DNA from: Lagopus muta
Lineage: Eukaryota; Chordata; Aves; Galliformes; Phasianidae
DNA: 64,000 bases
Assembly: GCF_023343835.1 (NCBI RefSeq)
Contig: NC_064437.1
Span: forward strand, 10,001 to 74,000
Direction: 5' to 3'
Shown: positions 11,480-23,800 of the stretch, piece after piece
Layout of the letters: every line of letters begins with the position of its first letter
Numbering within the stretch: position 1 is the stretch's first letter
Made by a program: the position numbers and the translations under genes
The notes under the pieces: model-generated
Databases searched by the model: none
What the model was told of the DNA's origin: nothing
Seen by the model: the letters and a program-made list of their open reading frames with translations, nothing else

Positions 11480-11980
11480 AATTTGAGATTCCACCTGCAA
11501 ACTGTCAGGGGCTAAGTAAAGGAGTGAAACTTTAAGGCAGCAAAGGCCAGCAAAATTGTGCAAACTTGACTGAACCAAAGCAGAGATATGGGAAACCAGT
11601 GTGAACAGAAGCAAAGCTGTGCAAAATCTTACAAAACCACGTGAACTTCATGGAATCTCAGTGAAGACCAGTGATCCTGCAAAGTCTTCAGTGAACCAGG
11701 GCGGACTTCTGCAAAGCCCAGTGAAGATCCACAAGCCTGTACAAAAATACCGTGAATCCGCATGGACAGTACAAGGAACCCAAGTGAAAACCCACAACAT
11801 CGTGCGTCCTTTGCTTTATTCAGGTTTGTTATCTGGCAATGCAGCCCAGCTGGATAAGGCTCTTGTAGACTGGTAGTATTTTCTTCAGGAACACTGAAAT
11901 CTGAATCAGTGGGACATCGTCCATGATCTATTATCCAACTCTTACCTTCTCCTCCCCTGGTTTCTCATTGCCTGAGCACT
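11480..11980. other. Degenerate GTGAA/CAAAG-rich spacer
   Basis: Loose repetition of GTGAA and GCAAAG words. No gene is recognised. Its end (11950-11990) resembles 16335-16380, which lies beyond the polypurine tract. Confidence 0.4.
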
Positions 11981-11984
11981 TCAG

Positions 11985-13995
11985 GTTCACAGAAGATGAA
12001 AATGAAAAGAAAAAAGGAAAAGGAAAACGGAAACGAAAAAAGGGGAATAAAAATGAAAAAAAGAGAAAAGGAAAGGAGAAAAGAACGATGTAGAAAAAGA
12101 AAGAAAGAGAAATAACTAGAATTATTAAAAGGAAAATTATTAGAAAAAGAAAAAAGAATTTGAAATACAATGAGGACAGGAAAAAGGCGAGGAAAAAGAC
12201 AAAATAATTGGAATTATTAAAATAAATAGAAAACAAATTGGAAATAGAACTAGAAGAAGAATTGGAAAAGGCAGAGGAAAAAGAACTGGAATTAGAAAAA
12301 GAATTACAAAAATAAAAAGGAAAAAGAAAACCAATTAGGGAAAAAAATATTAGAAAAGGAAAAAAATCAAGAATTAGAAAAAGCAAAAGAATTAGAAAAA
12401 GAATTAGGAAATAAGACAAAAAGAATTAGAAAAAGAGTAAGAAACAGAAAAACAAGAAAAGGGGAGAAGAAAAAGGTGAAGAAAATATTATAAAAATAAT
12501 TTGAAATAGAAAAGAAAGAAAATAAATTAGAAAATGAAAGAGAAAAACAATTAGAAAATGAAAAAACGAGGACAAATTAGGATTAGAATGAGAATTGGAA
12601 AAAGATAAGGAACTGGAAAAAAATGGGAAATGAGAAAGAATTAGAAAAAATATTAGAAAAGGAATTGGAAAAGGAGCTAAAAGTAGAAAGACAAAAAAAG
12701 AGGGAAAAAATAAAGGAAAATGGAAAAGTGAGAAAAAAGTCTAGAAAAAGAACTAGAAATAGAACAATGAAAAATAATAAGAAAAAAGAGAATAATTAAA
12801 AAAAATAGAAGAAGAATTAGAAAAAGAATTAGAGAGAGAAAAACAAGAATATGGAAAAGAAGATGAAAAGAAAAGGAATTGGAAAAAGAAAAGGAATTGT
12901 ATAAAAAGGAATTGAGAAAAGAAAAAATGGAAAAAAATAGATGAAAAATTGGAAAGAGAACTGGAAATGGAAACAGACCTGGAAAAAGAATTGGAAAATG
13001 AAAAAGAAGAGAAAGGAAACAAAAGCACTAGAGCAAGAGAAAGAATATGAAAAGAAAAGGAATTAGAAAAAGAAAACCAATGGATAAAGAAAAAGGAGAA
13101 GAATTAGAACGATAATTGGAAAAGGAAAAAACTGCAAAAAGAAAAACCTGGAAACAGAAAAAGAGCTGGAAAAAGATTGAGAAAAATAAAATGAATTAGA
13201 AAAAGGAAAAATATAAAGAAAAAATAGAAAGATAACAAGATTTACAATGAAAAGTAGAAAAATATTTAGAATCTGAAAAAAAAAGAAACAATCAAAAAGA
13301 ACAGAAAAAAATAGAAAATGAATTAGAAAATTAATTTAAAAAATTAGAAAAAATTGGAAAATGTAAAAGAAAAAACTGAAACAGAAAAATGAAAGAGACA
13401 TGGAACAGGGAAAAGATGTGGAACAGGGAAAAGAAAAAGTACCACAATTAGAAAAAGAGTTGGAAAAAAATTGAAATAGAAAAAAGAAAGACTTAGACTG
13501 GGAAAAGGACCACAAAAAAAGGCTTGGAAAAAGAATTAGAATTAGAAAAAGAAAAAACAAAGAGCAGGAAACGAATTAGAAAAAGAATTACAGAAATCAT
13601 TAGAAAAGGAAAAAGAAAATTAGAACACAAAAAGTATTAGAAAGACCAAAAAGTATTTTTTTTTTTTTAAAAGAAGAAGAATTAAAATTAGATTGAGAAA
13701 TGGAAAAAGGAAATAAAGAGGAATTGGAAAAAGAAAAAGAATGAGAAAAAGAAAAAAATAGAAAAAGAATTAGACAAATAGTTTGAATTAGACAAAGAAT
13801 TAGGAAAAAAAAAAATAGAAAATGATCCAGAAAGAGAACACAAGAACTACAATTTGAAAAAGAATTGGGATTCAAAAAAGAAAAAAGAAATGAAATAGAA
13901 AAAGGAAAAAGACTTGCAATGAAAAGAAAAACTTGCAACAGGAAAAAGAAATAGGAAAAGAATTAGGAAAAAAAAATTAGAAAAACAAAGCAGAT
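11985..13995. repeat. Two-kilobase polypurine tract
   Basis: Almost uninterrupted A/G sequence built from GAATTAGAAAAAG, GGAAAAGAAAAGG and similar words. Phe/Ser/Leu-rich minus-strand frames are artefacts of this composition. Long homopurine tracts can form triplex structures and often distort read coverage. Confidence 0.95.
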
Positions 13996-13999
13996 TAGT

Positions 14000-14430
14000 G
14001 TCTTGCTCCAATTTATAGGAGGGAGAGGAGGTTCTTTTATTATCTATATACCCGGCGTGAGATTAAGAAACAACAGTTCAAATGTTGGTCCGACCAATTT
14101 ATTACAAATCTTAATTAGGGAAATGGGGAAGGGGAGGACGGAGGCTATTACAAATTAGGGTAATGGGGAAGGGAAGGAGGGCGATAGGAAAGATAGAAAA
14201 GATAGAGAAGAAGAAGCAAGGAGTCTTTATAGGAAGCAAGAGGGAGACAGTCACCACCATGGATCTAGCGTGGTTTGTAGTTCAGTCTTTGATCTTCAGT
14301 AGTGGTGGGTCGTCAGGCATTGTTCTGTTGACGACGAGGAGAATGATGAGAACGACGGCCATGACCATGGTGATGACGGCCCCTTTTCAATAGTTTCAAA
14401 GTGGTCGAGTCAGCTGTCTTTGGAGTGACA
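14000..14430 (-). mobile_element. Possible ERV 3' end: envelope tail and LTR
   Basis: On the minus strand, 14385-14300 encodes a short hydrophobic run (MAVVLIILLVV) and then NRTMPD and a stop, as at the C-terminal membrane segment of a retroviral envelope. Downstream are a CCTATAAAGACTCC TATA-like site near 14230 and an AATAAATTGG signal near 14100. This order fits an envelope tail followed by an LTR. Homology is not demonstrated. Confidence 0.3.
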
Positions 14431-14840
14431 GCTCAAATCCAATGTGGTTGAGTCAGCTCTCCTTGGAGTGGCAGCTTCTGGCTCTGGGATCTCAGCAGAA
14501 ACTCCTTTGTTCCCATCTTCTGGGCCTTGCCAGCAGACAAGAGGGAACAGGGATGCCCATCTGCATCTTGTTTTTCACAGAACACGATGGTATAATTCCC
14601 CAATTGTCCCATACCAAGCTGGAGCTGTTTAGTCACAGGCCAGATCTTCTGCCAGTGAACACTCCTGAGCACTCTATTCCGGAGGCAAGCAGCTCTGGAG
14701 GAAGGGGCTTTCAAATGTTCCCAAAGTGATACCGATTGTCACACGGTTAGCACCCATCACTTGCCTCCTTAACAAATCATTGAGAGTCTTATCACAAGAA
14801 AAACCTCAGGAAGCAAGCTTTGAGCCAAAAAACAAAGGAT
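14430..14840. other. Island between polypurine tracts, unassigned
   Basis: Ordinary composition with short ORFs on both strands, none recognised. It could be more of the same ERV. Confidence 0.3.
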
Positions 14841-15360
14841 TCTCACAATTAGAAACAGGAAAGAAGAAACAGATTTAGAAAGAGAGAAAGATTTAGAAAA
14901 GGGAATGGTAAAATAATTAATAAAGGAAAAAGAATTGGAATGGGAATTGTAATATGTTGAAGAAAATAAAATACGGAAAGGAATATGACTAAGAAAAGGA
15001 ACATGAAGAAAAAGAAAAACAATTGGAAACAAACAGAATTGGAAACAGAATTATCAAAAGAAAAAGAATTAGAAAGAAATAGAAAAAATTCAAAACAAAA
15101 AAGAATTTGAAAAAGTCTTAAGAAAACAAATTAGAAAGAGAAAGAAAAGGAAATAAAAGAACAAGGAGAGAAAAGAAAAAGGTAAAAATAAAAAAACGAA
15201 GCAGAAAACTATTCGGAAAAGGAATTGGAAAAGGAATTGGAAAAGGAATTGGAAAAAAGAAAAGCAGTAGAATTAGAAAGTGGATTAGGAAATGAAAATA
15301 AATTATAAAAAGGGGGGAAAAATCAAAGGGAACTGGAAAAGGAGAAAGACAAGAAGTTAA
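14840..15360. repeat. Polypurine tract, second segment
   Basis: The same GAATTAGAAA and GGAATTGGAAAAG composition as the larger tract, separated from it by the 14.0-14.8 kb island. Confidence 0.9.
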
Positions 15361-16240
15361 CTCTGGATACCCCAAGTCTTACATGGCACGCACTAGAAGC
15401 CTGTTTTGCAACCTACCTCTTCTTTTTGCATCTCACTTGGTCAAAGCAGAGCAGTCACCATTTGGGCTCACTGTAGCTCCAACTAGGCGTAGATTGGCAA
15501 CATGAAACACAAGAAAAATGAGAAACATTGCATAACGTCAAGAAATGATATTGAACCTAAAAAGAACAAACCCGTGTTTGGTGGGAGCGACAGAAGGCAG
15601 AGACATCACATCAGTACTTGCGAGCCCTAAAGATGGGGGAAAAGAAAGAATACCTGGTGAAAGCCATGTGAGTGCAAGAGACAACTGATGCTGAGCCCAA
15701 AGAACTTCTACAAGTGTGGGAGCAACTTCAGAGATCAACACAGCTTGCCAGACAGAGTAAGGAGTGGATATTGGCATCCATCTATGGCTGTAGTTTTCTA
15801 CTATAAACACAATGAGCCTCAGTAGAGTCCTTGCACCACTCGGGAGAGCCGCAGTTTTTCCACCACCACTCACTGGACACAAGATAAGTAGACGTCACCA
15901 TCAGGTAATGATGAAGGAATCAGTTCCCCTTTCCAAGGATCAGGGCACAACCAGCGCTACAACCCGGGGAGGCTTGAAAGGCCAATGCCATCTGATAGTG
16001 GAGTCTCCAACCCTAGAAGGAAAGAAGAAACCTTCACGTCTGGTACTGAACAACATGGGGCAGGGAGAAACAGAGGTAGTTCTCGATACTCCATGTCGTA
16101 CACAGCACTCACTAGAAGCCTGTTTTGGAGCCTACCTCTTCATTTCACATCACACTTGGTCAACACTTAGTTGTATGCATTCGGGTCACCCAAGCTCCAA
16201 CTAAATGTTGATTGGCAACATGAAAAACAAGACAAGACAA
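15361..16240. repeat. Direct duplication flanking unassigned sequence
   Basis: 15385-15520 and 16095-16225 share CACTAGAAGCCTGTTTTG, CCTACCTCTTC and GATTGGCAACATGAAA. The intervening 570 bp has only short frames of no known family. Proximity to other ERV pieces suggests LTR-like ends, but termini are not clear. Confidence 0.4.
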
Positions 16241-16925
16241 ACACTGCGTAATGGTAAGAAATGATACTGAATGAAAAGCAAACAAAACCCTATTACAAAG
16301 CAAAGAACATGCCCTATTACCTTGATGCTCACCTTTTCCCCTGATTCCTCATTGCCTGAGTATTTCAGGTTCACAGACCTTCCCGATGCTTAACTGTACA
16401 TGGGCATACTGGCTAAATAGAAACTGTTGCTAGCTAAATGTTTATCTATTGCTAATGGCTTACATTCTCTTCCTTAAATTTTCTATCATCACTGAGGTCC
16501 TGTCTGATCAGCATCAAAAATCAGTAGTCTTGCAACATAATGAGCCTACTGATATCACTGTCAAGGGTTCTGGATTTCTAAAGGCATTATCGTAATGTTT
16601 AGGAGCGCAATGTCTATGTTGTCTGGAACTCAAGGCTCAGAGGTATTCCAGATGGCTGGACAGATAACAGCAGCAGTCCTTGTACCCATACATTCATTAC
16701 TCCATCTACCTACTGAGCAAGCACCAATGTGGAAAATTCATCTAACAGGCAAGTGAAGGAGACCCTCAGAGACTCCTGATGAAATTAAAAACACTCCCAA
16801 AAAGAGCTGTTAGTACTTAGTAGTACTAAGTAGTAATTAGTAGTAGTAAACAAACAACACAAGACTGGAGCAGAGACAATGACGTAAAATACTCACGTTT
16901 TAGTTCTAATGCAGAAACAACATTC
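16240..16925. other. No gene recognised
   Basis: The stretch contains a short TAGTA/TAGTAGT run near 16805-16850 and the segment resembling 11950-11990. Nothing else can be supported. Confidence 0.4.
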
Positions 16926-16929
16926 CATT

Positions 16930-17830
16930 CCTACATAAGTACACAAACACTGTGTAACCTCACAAAATGACTACGTTTGAGGAGCACGTTGCTCCATGAC
17001 AGCATAGTTGTCTCCCTGAGGGTTAAAGGGACAGGACCACAGTGGGGCAAATCAATCAACAGCAGTTGTCCTGGGGAGTAATCATCCCAATAAGCAGCTC
17101 TTGGAGTAAGGGACCACTGGCAGTGGTTGCCCGTGGTGAAAAATATTCCAGGTCCCCAATAACCCTCTGATTCCTTTTCAGTCAGCAAGATCTGACCTCC
17201 CTCTGTTAATGGCACTTTCCACACATACTGATTTCCTAAGGGTGTCACCAAAATCCTTCCTTACTTTGGCCGGCTCCGTAGCAAACAGGGAACTTTGTCA
17301 GTACGAACATCAGAATACCCACTGCCAGTCTCTTCCCATGCACGCCCAGTTTCTATCTAAAGGCAGGGAAGGATCACAGGTTTCCCAACTTGTCTTTTTG
17401 GGCTCTCACATCCTCAAGATTTTCTCCCAGAGGAAAGTCACTACCTGGGGAACTAGCATCTATCTCCCTGTCATTTACCAACTGTTCTCTAAGGGCTTGC
17501 TGAGGGAGGCCTTTTGAATGTTCTTCTTTTTCTGTCCCCTAAGATCTTCTACTTGGTACTGCAGGTATGTCACCAATTCCTGAAAGGACTTTATAATTTG
17601 GGTTTCTAACATGTGCTGTTCATTGCGGATCTCTATGGCAGCACTAAGAGCAGCTCCTGGAACTGCACAAATGATTGATATTCCCTTTTCCTTCCCCATA
17701 CAAATTTGCTTGTGGAGGGAATTTAATATGACCCATGACTCCCTCGAAGTTGGACCAATTATTCCATGCCCATTTCATCTCCACGGGGGAGAGTTTGGCA
17801 CTATGCTTTTTTAAGAGATTGAGGGGCAGA
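16930..17830 (-). pseudogene. ERV-associated coding debris, unassigned
   Basis: Minus-strand frames read through 106 codons (17251-16934) and 74 codons (17699-17478) and continue in other frames with stops. They lie downstream, in the minus direction, of the RT fragment at 18.1-19.2 kb, where integrase or envelope would be expected. I could not match either frame to a named domain. Confidence 0.3.
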
Positions 17831-18049
17831 TTCCTGCTCTATTTTTTTTATTTTTATTTTTTTGTAACCATCATGCCTCAAAATGTGGAGCAATCTCTTC
17901 ATGGAAGGGTAGGGGGGGAACACGTACCGTCAACAACTTGCTCCTTACACTCTCAAAGTGTACACGCACACTCTCTTCTACCAGTAAGGCAGTTGCTGAT
18001 ACCACCTGGACACAGCCACACGTTCAGGCCAACCCTGAGATACAGGGTC

Positions 18050-19200
18050 TAATACCTTGAACAACTATGAATAGGTTTTCTTTTGTCTCCCTATTCTTGG
18101 GTTAGAATGCCTAAAACAGCTCTTTCACTGACAGTTATCAAAAGGTGAAATGGTTCCTTTAAGGCAGGCAGCTCTAACACAGGTGCTGTGATTAAGTCCT
18201 GTTTCAATACTTCTACTAATTCTTTTCCCTCTTTTGTCCATTTTAATATGTTGGGTTCTCCCTGTGATAGTTGGAGATACAATCTTTGTTTCTTGTACAT
18301 ATTCTTCTATTCACAAAATACAGAATGCAATCAAACCTAGAAACTTTTGCCGCTCCCTCTTTGTCCTGGGCAAATGAAGCTGCACAGTGCCCTGAATTCC
18401 TTCAGAACTCTCCATTTCCCTTCAGAAATCACATGCCCAAGGTATCTGACTTCTTTTTCCACATACTACAGTTCAAACAGCCCTAGCCCATATTCCCAAG
18501 AAATTCAGAGTTTTACTTAGTCTCTTACTTTAGACTCCTCTTTTCCACAACTCAGCAAATCATCTACATACTGAAACAGCTTCACCTCCTCTTCAACCTG
18601 AAACTTCTCCAAAACTTTCTCCAGCACTGAATTAGTTAAAACAAAAATAAAATATAAAATATATAATGTATATAAAATAATACATAATAATACAATATAT
18701 AATATCTATAATAATATAATACATAAAATATAATAAAAATAAATTAGGCGATTCTATGTACCCTTGGGGTAAAGCAATCCACCTCTCTTGCTATTTTTGT
18801 TGCATTTTTGGATCCTCTCATTCAAGGGCAAAAAGATCTTGACTCTCTGAGTCTAAAATACAGGTCCTGAAAGCATCTTTGAGGTCTGTTACACTGAACC
18901 ATTTGTGTCTGTGTGGGATTTGACTCATTAAAGTATAGGGGTTAGGAAGCAGGGGGGTCACTTGAGAACTATTTCATTAATTTCTCTTGGATCTTGTACC
19001 AGTCGATAGGTGCTATTTGCCTTCTGTAATGGCAAAACTGGAGTGTTATAGGGTGACATAGAGTCCCAGAAAACCATCTTAACCAATGTTTGTATTACAG
19101 CCTTTAGACCCATTATCCTTTCTAAAGGCATGGGGGGATAACTGTCCCTGTTTTGCAGCTTCACTCCCTCCTTGGACAGTTATTGTTAAGGAAGTAATTC
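18050..19200 (-). pseudogene. pol: ERV pol fragment: RT and start of RNase H, gammaretrovirus-like
   Basis: Reading the minus strand from 19.2 kb downwards, the RT start is visible (IQTLVKMVFWDSMSPYNTP, then YRLVQDPREINE, about 19100-18960). The catalytic YVDD box is at 18570-18559, and an APVLELPALKEPF connection segment with a following VSERAVLGILTQE lies at about 18200-18090. These are ordered as in class I retroviral pol. Several stops and frame shifts and an AT-rich insertion at 18630-18760 break the frame, so it cannot make an active enzyme. Confidence 0.8.
18630..18760. repeat. AT-rich simple repeat
   Basis: Runs of AATATAAAATA and TATATAATA interrupt the pol fragment. Confidence 0.85.
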
Positions 19201-19269
19201 CGAGTCCACCCAGTTTCCTTCCCCTGCTCGCACCTTTGGATTTATTTCTTTTTCATTAGCAGTTATTAA

Positions 19270-19810
19270 TAGATTCATTGACACCTTTATACCTGTTTCA
19301 CAAGTTTTCAACTGCAATCCTAGAGCTGTTCAGCAGCTTTCTTTGTGAAAGGCAAATTATCCTGTGCTACATACAGAACTACTGGAAACTTCCACTGCAA
19401 AAACACAACCTACCTCTCACAAGGGGGAGAGCAGTGCAGATGGTATGCAGCAGCTATGCACAGCGTGCCTTTCACTTGCTTTTCCTCTCTCCATCTTCCA
19501 TTAGCAAGCAGCATCTCCAATCTTTCCTTGCTAAAAAATCACTTAGGTAAAAAAGAACTGGCAAGCTCGCTTTAAAAATTTCCTTACTATACAACTTGAT
19601 GCTTTAAAGCAGAAGCTCTCCCAGCAGTGACCTACCTTAGACAAGCTCAACTTTTGAGAGAAAAGTTATTCCTCTGCAGACTTTGCACACATTGCCAGGG
19701 GCAGCAGTCAGCCCAGTTCTCAGCACAGCTTTACCAGCCACAGAAACCCAGTTGATGCCTGCTGTGCTTTTCTCTCTTCTGAAACACCGTGCTGCTGCAA
19801 GAAGCAAGGA
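19270..19810 (-). repeat. LTR-like dispersed repeat, copy 1
   Basis: The segment 19420-19810 is closely matched by 28990-29400 (CTTTTCCTCTCTCCATCTTC, CAGTGACCTACCTTAGACAA). The part 19330-19420 also resembles 30790-30920. It lies directly upstream of the minus-strand pol fragment, where a 5' LTR or leader would sit. LTR ends are not defined. Confidence 0.45.
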
Positions 19811-19814
19811 GTAA

Positions 19815-20140
19815 AATCACAGAAGCACAGAACTGGGCCTGGAAGGACCTCCACGGATCACTGAGTCCAACCCCCTGCAAAACGGGCTCCCTACAGCAGG
19901 CTGTGCAGGCGGTTCTGGAATATCTCCAGACAAGGAGAAGCCACAGCCTCCCTGGGCAGCCTGTTCCAGAGCTGCGCCATCCTCACCGAGAAGAACTCCC
20001 TTCTCATCCATGGGCTGAACTTCCCGTGCTCCACTTTACGGCCATCTCCCTTTGCTTGGGGCCGCGCAGGGCTCCTCTCCCTGTCCCGCACACCTCTGGC
20101 GGAGCTGCCCTCAGCACTCGCTCCCATTGTGCCTTGGCTT
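19815..20140 (-). mobile_element. CR1 LINE 3' end, antisense
   Basis: ATCACTGAGTCCAACCCCCT and CCTCCCTGGGCAGCCTGTTC are the reverse complement of the CR1 3' region. It is truncated at its 5' side. Confidence 0.85.
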
Positions 20141-20780
20141 CCGCCTCACTGCTGCCAGGACAGCAACGGCTGCCACCGAGGTCTGTCGCACCTCCAACAG
20201 CCGGCTACAAACGACCGCTCCCGAGCACAGCACCTAAGCCAATTGCAGCCGGCAGACCTACTGCGGATGAAGGAATCCCCGGGGGAGGGGACAGCGCTGA
20301 CGCTAACCAATGAGAGACTGCCAGGGGTGGGACAGAGCTGATGATGACCAATGAGACACCAGGTCTGAGTGAGCTCGTCCTGCCGCAGCGTGATGGTGAC
20401 AGGGCTGCAGATGTTCTGTGCAGACAGCCCGGAGGTTGGGAGCCAAGAATGGACGCGGCTGGAGGAGAGAGGTGTTAGGGAGCAGCCAAGGCATCACAAG
20501 GCATCCAAAAGCCCTGAAAGGCATCACAAAGCCACCGCCAGGAAGCTTGGGGTTATCACGAGCAGCATCCAGGATGCTAGAGATTATTTGCTACCGTACC
20601 AAATGGGAGCTGCAGACACCCCAAAGCCAGACAAAACGGGAACTAACCCCGAGCTCTGCTTCGTGCACCCCACAGCTTCAGCATTGCAAGCTGAAGTGCC
20701 TCATTGTTTGTTGCATTCATCCCAGTCCCCGTGAATGAAGACTCCACAGGCAGTCAAGGCGTTGAGTGAGCACAAATGTG
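20140..20780. other. Spacer with two CCAAT boxes, no gene
   Basis: AACCAATGAGA near 20307 and GACCAATGAGA near 20347 are 40 bp apart. No transcription unit starts here that I can support. 20500-20780 lies just beyond the 3' end of the ARHGAP32-like gene. Confidence 0.35.
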
Positions 20781-20782
20781 CT

Positions 20783-20788
20783 TTTATT
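20783..20788 (-). terminator. Poly(A) signal of ARHGAP32-like gene
   Basis: AATAAA on the minus strand, about 75 bp beyond the stop codon at 20861-20863. Confidence 0.6.
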
Positions 20789-20860
20789 ATTAAAGGAAAA
20801 GACAGGAGGGCGTGAGAGGTCCAGGTAAAGATGGGAATCCTCCTCTCTTGGATGGAAAGG

Positions 20861-23800
20861 TCACAGACAGAGTGGCTCAGAGCTCTCAGAGCCGCTGCAC
20901 GGTGCCTGGGACTGGAGGCCTGATTCTAAGTCCCCCTCCAAGAGGCACGGCTTCTCCTCACTGTTGCTGACCTGCTCCTGCACAGAGGTGCTGCTGTCGG
21001 GGCACCCAGGCTGTGCTTGGGCTGGGCTGCACTGCAGAGGCACCGGGTCACAGTCCAGGCTGGTGTCTGTGGTTTCTGGCAGGCTCAGGTCAGCATCTTC
21101 AGCAGAGCCAGGAGAAATGAGGGCTTGGACTTGGATGAGCTCCTCGTGTCCGTCACTGTTGTTATGCGGCAGGCTGTCAGCTGATCCACAGCCACTTGTG
21201 CTTCCTGCGAGCTCTCCATTGGTGGAAGCATACAGCCCAGCATCGCTACTTGCTCTGGCTCTGCTCGGTTGACAAGAGCTCGAATCACCTATAAAAGAAT
21301 GAACAGGGGTTGGTGTCAAACTTCCACAAGCTGAATTATGAAAGTGGTTCTTGATCGGGGGAGAACTGAAGGTGTCAGGTACGGGCTGGATCGCTAGAAG
21401 GAGATACAAGCCCACTGACAGCAAGAATTCTATGTTGCTGAGAAGCAGGGTATTGAAAGCAGGATTTGCACCCTTAACTGCCAGGACTACAACGTCTGTC
21501 TCTGTGGGCTCCCTGGGATGGCACTGCAGTTGGCGTTTGGCCCCAGAAGATGGTTTTCCCAGGCTGAAGCAGGAACACCAACAGCCACCTGGTGATTCCT
21601 TCATCCTTCCCAGTGGACTTGGTCTGGAGAGAAGAAACAGGGAATGGTGTGAGTTGTGCATGGAACTCCAAAAGCATCTCTGACTGACACTGACAGCTCA
21701 TCAGCCCCATCTCACTGCCATGTCTAGTTTCTCGTACCAGCAGGTCTGACCAACAGCTCTGCTTCGAGGAGAACCGGAATTGGATTCAGGCACGTGGCCC
21801 TGAAGTCCGGAAAACCCCAACGTTTCCAGGTACAGCCAGCACAGGCCAGGACAGATGTCAGCGTGGCTTTATGCAGCTCGTGACTGCCTGCCCAGCAAGG
21901 AGGGAATGCCAGCCTTGTGTGGCTAAATGCAGCCCGGCGGGCAACTGAATGTGAGTTCTGTCGCACAGTGCAAAGGGAGTGGAGATTCACTGCAACACTT
22001 CAGGCACCATCAGTTTAACAGAGTTTCAGCAAGCTTTGGCACTAGAAATAATGGAGGGAGAAAAGGACCACAAAAACCCACCCAAACAATGATGATAAGG
22101 TACTGGAAAAGGAAGTCCTCTTTACCTTTCAGGTGGAAAGTCAATGATTGTGTGGAATTTCCCCCGTACAGCTGTGGGGCCTTCTTCCACTTCCATGTCC
22201 CTGCTCTCTGTCACAACGACAGGAGAGCTGCTGTGGCCTCGCCTCCGTGCCTGTGCCTCCTCCACGCTGAGCAGCTCTGTGGCAGGAGAAGACGCCCGCA
22301 CAGACTGGGGCCCTGAGAGAGAACTGTGCCCTGGAAGGGAAAACCACAGGTGAGAGCCAGGATCAGAAAGTGGCAGCACAGCCATCACAGGTCCTGGAGC
22401 TGCTGTGTTTTCCTCAGACTTGCCACTGGAAACCGAGCCACTGGAAGAAGAGCAGCTCAAAATAACCATGTGCTCAGAGAACTAGGAACGCCCTTAACTG
22501 CTTACCTCCAAGGAGAGTTCATCCGGTACCTGGGCAACGTATCTCTTGAGAACATGGGCAGCACCAATAGCTGGAATATTAAGAGATGACTCCTCACAGA
22601 CCAGCAGGGGCTTCCCGTTGTTCTCAGTCTGAAACAGAGAGCACAGGCCATGGTGAGGAGCTGAGGGCTGCAAGGAGGATTTCAGGGTGAGGAGCACATA
22701 GGCAGAGAAAGCTGCAGGAAATGCACTCGGTCCTTATCACGAGCACTTAACAAGAAACTGCAAGTCTAATAACAGCTGTTTCTCTTCCCGGCACGCAGCA
22801 CTATCGCCAGGCAGTGCAAAGATGCATCTCTCTCTACCCAGACTAAGAGGACAAACTCCACAACCAAGACGGCTCTGGCAGTTTCATAAACTTGCCACGC
22901 TTGCACTACTGCCTTCCCAAGAAGTAAGAGTCTGCTCACTTCCTGTCACCTATTGCCTGCAGACCTCAGCCATGGACTGGACACAGCAGCTGGGCCACTG
23001 ACCCAATCCTCGGCTCACTACAAGTGCCAGCTTCCTTGAACTTGCTGAATATGAGAACAGCACTTTGTCTTTGGGTGTCAACATCCAGGCAGGGTGCGGA
23101 AAATGCTTCTGCATGTTTATAATGCCACATCTGATTCTGTTGGTACTATGACTTCCACGGCCATCTAGATGCCCGCAGCAAGGACATGAAGCTTTTAAGG
23201 CAGCTTTTCAGTGACAACGATAGAGCTGGAAGGACTCTGCCTCCCTTGAAAAGCAGGAGAGCACATCTGCGGCTCACTGCTGGCTCAAGTCAGGGAACAA
23301 AGACCAATCAGAGCTTCATACTCTACTTCCACACGTGCCATGTCAGGCCCACAGCTGATCTCACTGCACGCAACGCCCATCACAGCAGGCACGACAAGCT
23401 GGAATGAAAAGAAACACGCACATATTTTCTCTCTTCACACACCACAGAATGGAGAGACTTCTTCAGAACTACCCTCAGTTACCCACTGGCATAGGCAGGT
23501 GTTCTAGAAACAGCCACTTTGTTCAGTCAAATCAAACGAGACAGCCTACGAGGCAGCATTTGACCAAGCAGCTATCCCTCTGCTAGCAGATGGGGACTGG
23601 CACAAAGCAGCAGATGCACTTGCTCAGAGCACTCCAACAGCGCAGCAGCAGGGCAGTGAGAGGAGTCACTGCTGGGGGTGGATCTGCTCCCCAGCCCCTG
23701 GCTCCCACCAGCCTCACGTCCAGCACCAGCCGCAGCCTCGCACATGGATTTCCTCTGCTCACATCTCTGCTGTGCTCCCCACAGCTGCCGGGCACACTCA

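Noticed and set aside
11931-13938. Phe/Ser/Leu-rich minus-strand open frames
   Set aside because: They are the expected translation of a polypyrimidine strand, with no start context or domain.
22370-22450. Extra exon between the SH3-entry and post-GAP exons of the ARHGAP32-like gene
   Set aside because: A CTTCCAG acceptor-like site exists, but the sequence does not resemble SH3 or RhoGAP and lacks a convincing donor.
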